A program made the position numbers and the translations under genes. From contig CAUJHW010000150.1 in the NCBI GenBank assembly GCA_963205005.1, positions 1 to 64,000 of the forward strand: a stretch of DNA of 64,000 nucleotides, given 5' to 3'. The notes under the pieces were generated by a model. The model did not search any database. It saw only the letters and a program-made list of their open reading frames with translations, and was not told where the DNA came from. Source of the stretch: Pseudomonadota bacterium. GTDB taxonomy: Bacteria; Pseudomonadota; Alphaproteobacteria; Caulobacterales; Caulobacteraceae. Below are positions 59,517-64,000 of this stretch, one piece after another. The number at the start of each line of letters is the position of its first letter. Positions within the stretch are counted from its first letter, which is position 1.

Positions 59517-60764
59517 ATGAGCTTGATGATCAGCCTTCAGGCCCTGGCGATCCTCACAGTCGCCGGCGCGATCGTCTTTGTTCACGCCTGGCTTGGCCCC
59601 GTGGTCCCGGCGGGGCGCCTCATGCTCTTCGATCTCGTCTATGGCGGGTTCGACCTGTGGTGGGCGGTCTCGATCGTCGTTCTGCGGCTCACCAGGAAGG
59701 TCACCGAAGACACCGCCGAGGCCTGGTATGGACACACCACCCAGGTGTTCTGGTTCGGAAATTTCGCCACCGTCGCCGCATTCGCGCTGGTGATGCCCTA
59801 TGGCTCGGAGTCCCTGCGCCTGGTCGTGGCCATGGTCTGTCTGGCGCCGGTCGCGGTGGAGGCGATGGGCACCATCCTGACGCCCCGCCTTGGACGCCGC
59901 GACATCTGGTCAACCCTCGTCCCGGCCTTCATCCCCATCGGGATCATCATCATGTTCGCCCTCTCCGGCGACGAATTCGCGATCCCCGTGATGGTGTTCG
60001 TCACCTCCTTCACCCTGGCGCTGCTGCTGCTTCGGGAAGTGGTGCAGGGATGGGTCGACTATGGCTGGGCCGCCGCCCAGGCCGCCGAAGCCGCCCGGGA
60101 TGCCCGCACACGCTTTCTCGCCTCGGCCTCTCACGACCTGGGTCAGCCGCTTCAGGCTGCGCGCCTGTTCTTCGACCAGGTCCTGCAAAGCCCGGAGGGC
60201 GCGGCACGAGATCGATCGATCCGTAACGTGCGCTGGGCCTTCGACACGACCGAGCAACTCCTCGGCCAGATGCTGGACCACCTGCGGCTGGAGTCCGGGG
60301 AGGTCGAGGCCCGGCTCGAGCCCCTGCCCCTGGGCCCCCTGATCGCCCGTGTCGCCGAGATGCACGAGCCGGCCGCGCGACTGAAGGGGATGCATATCGA
60401 CGCCCTTCCCACCCGGCTCGTGGCCCTGGCCGATCGCGGTCTTGTCGAGCGTGCGCTCGGCAACCTGGTGACGAACGCCATACGTCACGCCGGCGCCCGG
60501 CGCGTGCTGGTGGGCGCGCGACGCCATGGCGACCGCGTCAGGCTCTGGGTGATCGACAATGGCGTCGGCATCCCCGATGCCGACCGGGCACGGCTGTTCG
60601 AGGACCATGTCCAGGGCTCCAACCATGGCGACGAGATCCGTGGCGGGTTCGGACTGGGTCTGGCCTCCTGCCGCCGGATCGCCCTGCTGATGGGCGGCGC
60701 CGCGGGCCATGAGCCACGCTGGAGAAATGGCGCCGCCTTCTGGATCGACCTGCCGTTAGGCTGA
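59517..60764 (+). CDS. Membrane sensor histidine kinase
   Basis: Multi-TM N-terminus; SASHDLGQPLQAARLFFDQVLQ H box; VIDNGVGIPDADRARLFEDHVQGSNHG. Confidence 0.92.
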   Translation: MSLMISLQALAILTVAGAIVFVHAWLGPVVPAGRLMLFDLVYGGFDLWWAVSIVVLRLTRKVTEDTAEAWYGHTTQVFWFGNFATVAAFALVMPYGSESLRLVVAMVCLAPVAVEAMGTILTPRLGRRDIWSTLVPAFIPIGIIIMFALSGDEFAIPVMVFVTSFTLALLLLREVVQGWVDYGWAAAQAAEAARDARTRFLASASHDLGQPLQAARLFFDQVLQSPEGAARDRSIRNVRWAFDTTEQLLGQMLDHLRLESGEVEARLEPLPLGPLIARVAEMHEPAARLKGMHIDALPTRLVALADRGLVERALGNLVTNAIRHAGARRVLVGARRHGDRVRLWVIDNGVGIPDADRARLFEDHVQGSNHGDEIRGGFGLGLASCRRIALLMGGAAGHEPRWRNGAAFWIDLPLG

Positions 60765-60815
60765 TATCAGTGTTCTGGTGATCTGTTGGCCCCCGCCAAC
60801 GGGGGGCTCTTTCGC

Positions 60816-61436
60816 GTGCGTTCCTGCCTGATCTGTGACGACCACGCCATGCTGCGCGAGGCGCTGGCGGGCGCCGTGGCGCTGAACTGGCCGGACGCCG
60901 TTGTCACGCAGTGCGCCGACTACCCCTCGGCCTGGCGCGCCGCCGCGGACGGCCACGACCTGATCCTGTCGGACCTGATCATGCCCGGCGCATCGCCCGT
61001 CGACGGGATAGGCCGCCTGCGCGAGATCGCCCCGGACACGCCGATCCTGATCGTCACCGGCGACGAGGACGACGCCACCCTGCTGGCCCTGTTCAGCCTG
61101 GGTGTCTCGGGCTTCGCGCCCAAGACCTCGAAGAGCGCGGTGATCGAGGCCGCCATCCGCCTGATCCTGGCCGGAGGCCGCTATCTGCCACCGCGGTTCA
61201 TCGACATCGCATCGCGCCAGGGCGGGTCGGCCCCTGCCGCCGGCGCCCGCCTGACCGCCCGCCAGATCGACGTCCTGAAGCTGATCGCCACCGGCCAGTC
61301 CAACAAGGAAATCGCCCGCGACCTCGACCTGTCGCCCGCCACGGTCAAGGCCCATACCGCCGCCGCCATCGCCGTCCTCGGCGCCAGCAACCGCGCCGAA
61401 GCGGTGTTCAGGGCAAGGGAACTGGGACTGATCTAG
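60816..61436 (+). CDS. LuxR/FixJ-type response regulator
   Basis: CLICDDHAMLREALAG...LILSDLIMPG; HTH RLTARQIDVLKLIATGQSNKEIARDLDLSPATVKAHTAA. Confidence 0.92.
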   Translation: MRSCLICDDHAMLREALAGAVALNWPDAVVTQCADYPSAWRAAADGHDLILSDLIMPGASPVDGIGRLREIAPDTPILIVTGDEDDATLLALFSLGVSGFAPKTSKSAVIEAAIRLILAGGRYLPPRFIDIASRQGGSAPAAGARLTARQIDVLKLIATGQSNKEIARDLDLSPATVKAHTAAAIAVLGASNRAEAVFRARELGLI

Positions 61437-61549
61437 AGCGGTTGTCGCCCTCTCCCCATCTGTGGGGTGAGGCGAATGAACAGAACCGCCCGGCCTGCCT
61501 TCCGTAACGTAGGGTTCACAACCCCGGCCCACGCGCCTACATGCGCCGC

Positions 61550-62230
61550 ATGGCCGAATATGTCTTCGCTCCCCCGCCTGTCACCGTGGCGCCCGTCGAG
61601 GGCCAGGCCGGAGGGTTTCCGGTCCGGCGCATCCTCTGTGTGGGCCGCAACTACGCCGCCCACCGGCGCGAGATGGGCGGGGACGACCGCGATCCGCCGT
61701 TCTTCTTCGCCAAGCCCGCCGATGCCCTGGTCCCACCGGGACGCGACGCGGAATATCCGCCGCGCACGGCCAACCTGCACCACGAGATCGAGCTTGTGAT
61801 CGCCATCGGCGGCGCGGGCGCGGACGTGCCGGTCGGAAACGCCCTGGCCCTCGTCTACGGCTATGCGGTCGGCGTCGATCTGACGCGCCGCGACCTGCAG
61901 AACGCGGCCAAGGACAAGGGCCACCCCTGGGACGCCTCCAAGGGCTTCGACCAGAGTGCGCCGATCTCCGCCATCCGCGCCTGGAAGGGCGCGCCGCCGC
62001 AGGGCCGCATCGCCCTCAGCGTCAATGGCGCAGTCCGCCAGGACGCCACGGTGGCCGACATGATCTGGAACGTGCCCGAGATCGTCGCCGAGGCCTCGAA
62101 GCTGTGGGCGCTGGCGCCCGGCGACCTGATCTACACCGGCACGCCCGAGGGCGTCGGCCCGCTGGTGCGGGGCGATCTCGTCGAGGGCGAGGTCGAAGGG
62201 GTCGGCAAGCTGAGCTTCCGGATCGTCTGA
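61550..62230 (+). CDS. Fumarylacetoacetate hydrolase family protein
   Basis: ILCVGRNYAAHRREMG, YAVGVDLTRRDLQ, GDLIYTGTPEGVGPL. Confidence 0.93.
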   Translation: MAEYVFAPPPVTVAPVEGQAGGFPVRRILCVGRNYAAHRREMGGDDRDPPFFFAKPADALVPPGRDAEYPPRTANLHHEIELVIAIGGAGADVPVGNALALVYGYAVGVDLTRRDLQNAAKDKGHPWDASKGFDQSAPISAIRAWKGAPPQGRIALSVNGAVRQDATVADMIWNVPEIVAEASKLWALAPGDLIYTGTPEGVGPLVRGDLVEGEVEGVGKLSFRIV

Positions 62231-62874
62231 TGGCGCTCACGCTGCATTCCGCCTGGCGGGCGACAGCGCCCTACCGGGTGCGGATCGGCCTGGCGCTGAA
62301 GGGCGTGTCCTATGACTATGCCGCCGTCGACCTGCTGGCCGGCCAGCAGCGCGAGCCCGCCTACCGGGCGGTGAATCCCCAAGGCCTGACGCCGGCCCTC
62401 GACCTGGGCGACGGCCAGGTGCTGACGCAGAGCCTGGCGATCCTGGAGTGGCTGGAGGAGACCCGCCCCACCCCGCCGATCCTGCCGCGCTCGTCGCTGG
62501 ACCGGGCCGTGGTTCGCGCCATGGCCGGGGTCATCGCCAGCGACATCCATCCGCTGAACAACACCCGCGTCGTCCGCAGGCTGGCCGACCTGGGCGTCGC
62601 GCCCGAGGCCGTCACCGACTGGATCCAGGGCTGGATCCGGGACGGCTTCGACGCCCTGGAGCCGATGATCGAGAAACATGGCGGGGCCTTCGCCTTCGGA
62701 GACAGCCCGACGCTGGCCGACTGCTGCCTGGTGCCGCAGGTCTATTCCGCCCGACGATACAGCCTGGACCTGAGCCCCTGGCCGGCGCTGACCGCCGCGG
62801 CCGACCTCGCCGCCCGGCACGACGCCTTCTTTTCCGCCCATCCCGACAATCAGCCCGACGCAAAGCCGACCTGA
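62230..62874 (+). CDS. maiA: Maleylacetoacetate isomerase / zeta-class GST
   Basis: SAWRATAPYRVRIGLALKGVSYDYAAVDLL; NPQGLTPALDLGDGQVLTQSLAILEWLEE. Confidence 0.92.
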   Translation: MALTLHSAWRATAPYRVRIGLALKGVSYDYAAVDLLAGQQREPAYRAVNPQGLTPALDLGDGQVLTQSLAILEWLEETRPTPPILPRSSLDRAVVRAMAGVIASDIHPLNNTRVVRRLADLGVAPEAVTDWIQGWIRDGFDALEPMIEKHGGAFAFGDSPTLADCCLVPQVYSARRYSLDLSPWPALTAAADLAARHDAFFSAHPDNQPDAKPT

Positions 62875-62875
62875 C

Positions 62876-63502
62876 ATGCCGAAGACACTGGACGACCTGA
62901 AAGCCAAGAACCGCGCCTGGGCCGCCGGAAAGGTGTCGGTGGACCCTGGATTCTTCAAGCGCCTGGAGGGCCAGCAAGCCCCTGAGTACCTGTGGATCGG
63001 CTGTTCCGACAGCCGCGTTCCCGCCAACGAGATCGTCGGCCTCGATCCCGGCGAGCTGTTCGTGCACCGCAACGTCGCCAACCTCGCGCCGCCGCAGGAC
63101 GCGAACTACCTCTCGGTGCTCCAGTTCGCCGTCGACGTGATCAAGGTGAAGCACATCCTGGTTGTGGGCCACTACGGCTGCGGCGGCGTGGCCGCGGCGG
63201 TCGACGGCCAGCGGCGCGGGCTGGTGGATCACTGGCTGCACCCGATCCGCGAGGTCCATCACGAGCACCGCCACGAGCTGGAGGAGTTGCCCGGCGAGAA
63301 GGCAAAGTGGGACCGGCTGGTCGAGCTGAACGTCATCCGCCAGGTGCGTAACGTCGCCTCCGACGTGTTCATCCGCGAGGCCTGGGCGCGCGGCCAGCCG
63401 CTCAGCGTGCACGGCTGGGTCTACACGCTTGGCGACGGCCTGGTGACCGACCTCAATGTCACCGTGACCGGTCCCGACGATCTCGCCGAATTCATCGACT
63501 AG
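62876..63502 (+). CDS. Beta-carbonic anhydrase
   Basis: WIGCSDSRVPANEIVGLDPGELFVHRNVAN; VGHYGCGGV. Confidence 0.95.
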   Translation: MPKTLDDLKAKNRAWAAGKVSVDPGFFKRLEGQQAPEYLWIGCSDSRVPANEIVGLDPGELFVHRNVANLAPPQDANYLSVLQFAVDVIKVKHILVVGHYGCGGVAAAVDGQRRGLVDHWLHPIREVHHEHRHELEELPGEKAKWDRLVELNVIRQVRNVASDVFIREAWARGQPLSVHGWVYTLGDGLVTDLNVTVTGPDDLAEFID

Positions 63503-63586
63503 CCACGCTTGACGCAGCGGCGCCGGGCAGGTTTGGCTCCGGACATCGATGGCTCCGGCCGTCACTCCAGTTGTCCAGGATCCCAC

Positions 63587-64000
63587 ATGAAATCCCTGCT
63601 TCTGGCGGCCGCCGCGGCGTCCGTCCTGGCCTTCGCGGTCCCGGCGGCCGCGCAGGCGCCCCAGCCCACGCCCGCCGAGGCCAAGGCCTTCATCGACCGC
63701 GCCGAGGCGGAGCTGAAGGAGGCTGACGCCTTCGCCAGCCGCGCCGCCTGGGTGCGCGCCAACTTCATTACCGAGGATACGGGCTGGCTCGACACCAAGG
63801 CCAGCGCCGAGCAGAAGGCGCTGGTCACCCGGCTGGCCAAGGAGGCCGCCCGCTTCAACGGTGTGGCGGTCGATCCGGTGACCGCGCGCAAGCTGATGCT
63901 GCTCAAGCTCTACATGACCCTGCCGGCGCCCGACCGGCCGGGCGCGCCGGCCGAGCTGGCGGGCCTGTCGACCAAGCTGAATTCGATCTACTCGACCGGC
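63587..64000 (+). CDS. Secreted M2 (ACE-like) peptidyl-dipeptidase, N-terminal fragment (runs off window)
   Basis: Signal peptide then AEAKAFIDRAEAELKEADAFASRAAWVRANFITEDTGWLDTKA, as in bacterial M2 peptidases; the zinc motif is outside the window. Confidence 0.7.
   Translation, partial: MKSLLLAAAAASVLAFAVPAAAQAPQPTPAEAKAFIDRAEAELKEADAFASRAAWVRANFITEDTGWLDTKASAEQKALVTRLAKEAARFNGVAVDPVTARKLMLLKLYMTLPAPDRPGAPAELAGLSTKLNSIYSTG

Overview
The window is chromosomal, GC-rich alphaproteobacterial DNA. Protein content and gene order look like Caulobacteraceae (Caulobacter/Phenylobacterium-like). I see no phage, transposase, CRISPR, tRNA or rRNA. Main blocks are: the end of the ATP synthase operon (atpG'-atpD-atpC); a run of metabolic and envelope genes; two tandem exbD genes; a CobW GTPase divergent from a CDF exporter; a molybdenum hydroxylase with a cytochrome c; an iron block (TonB receptor, PKHD hydroxylase, PepSY protein) with two Fur-box-like palindromes; cysQ, chpT, a receiver and cheR; a complete general stress response (GSR) core (PhyK-like kinase, EcfG/SigT sigma factor, NepR, PhyR) followed by small membrane and stress genes; a tandem PEP-CTERM pair with a two-component system; and tyrosine-catabolism-like genes (FAH-family protein, maiA). 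The most interesting signal is around the GSR core (about 46.5-54.4 kb). Hand scanning found a set of GGAAC-N16/17-(C/G)GTT promoter-like elements, including a 14-bp palindrome that would serve as the -35 of both divergent nepR and phyR promoters. It also found an apparently unannotated structured small RNA at about 50741-50855 with its own GSR-type promoter, a nested stem-loop, a seven-C loop and an intrinsic terminator. That RNA is a strong candidate homologue of the Caulobacter stress sRNA GsrN. All calls come from reading the sequence; no database search was run.
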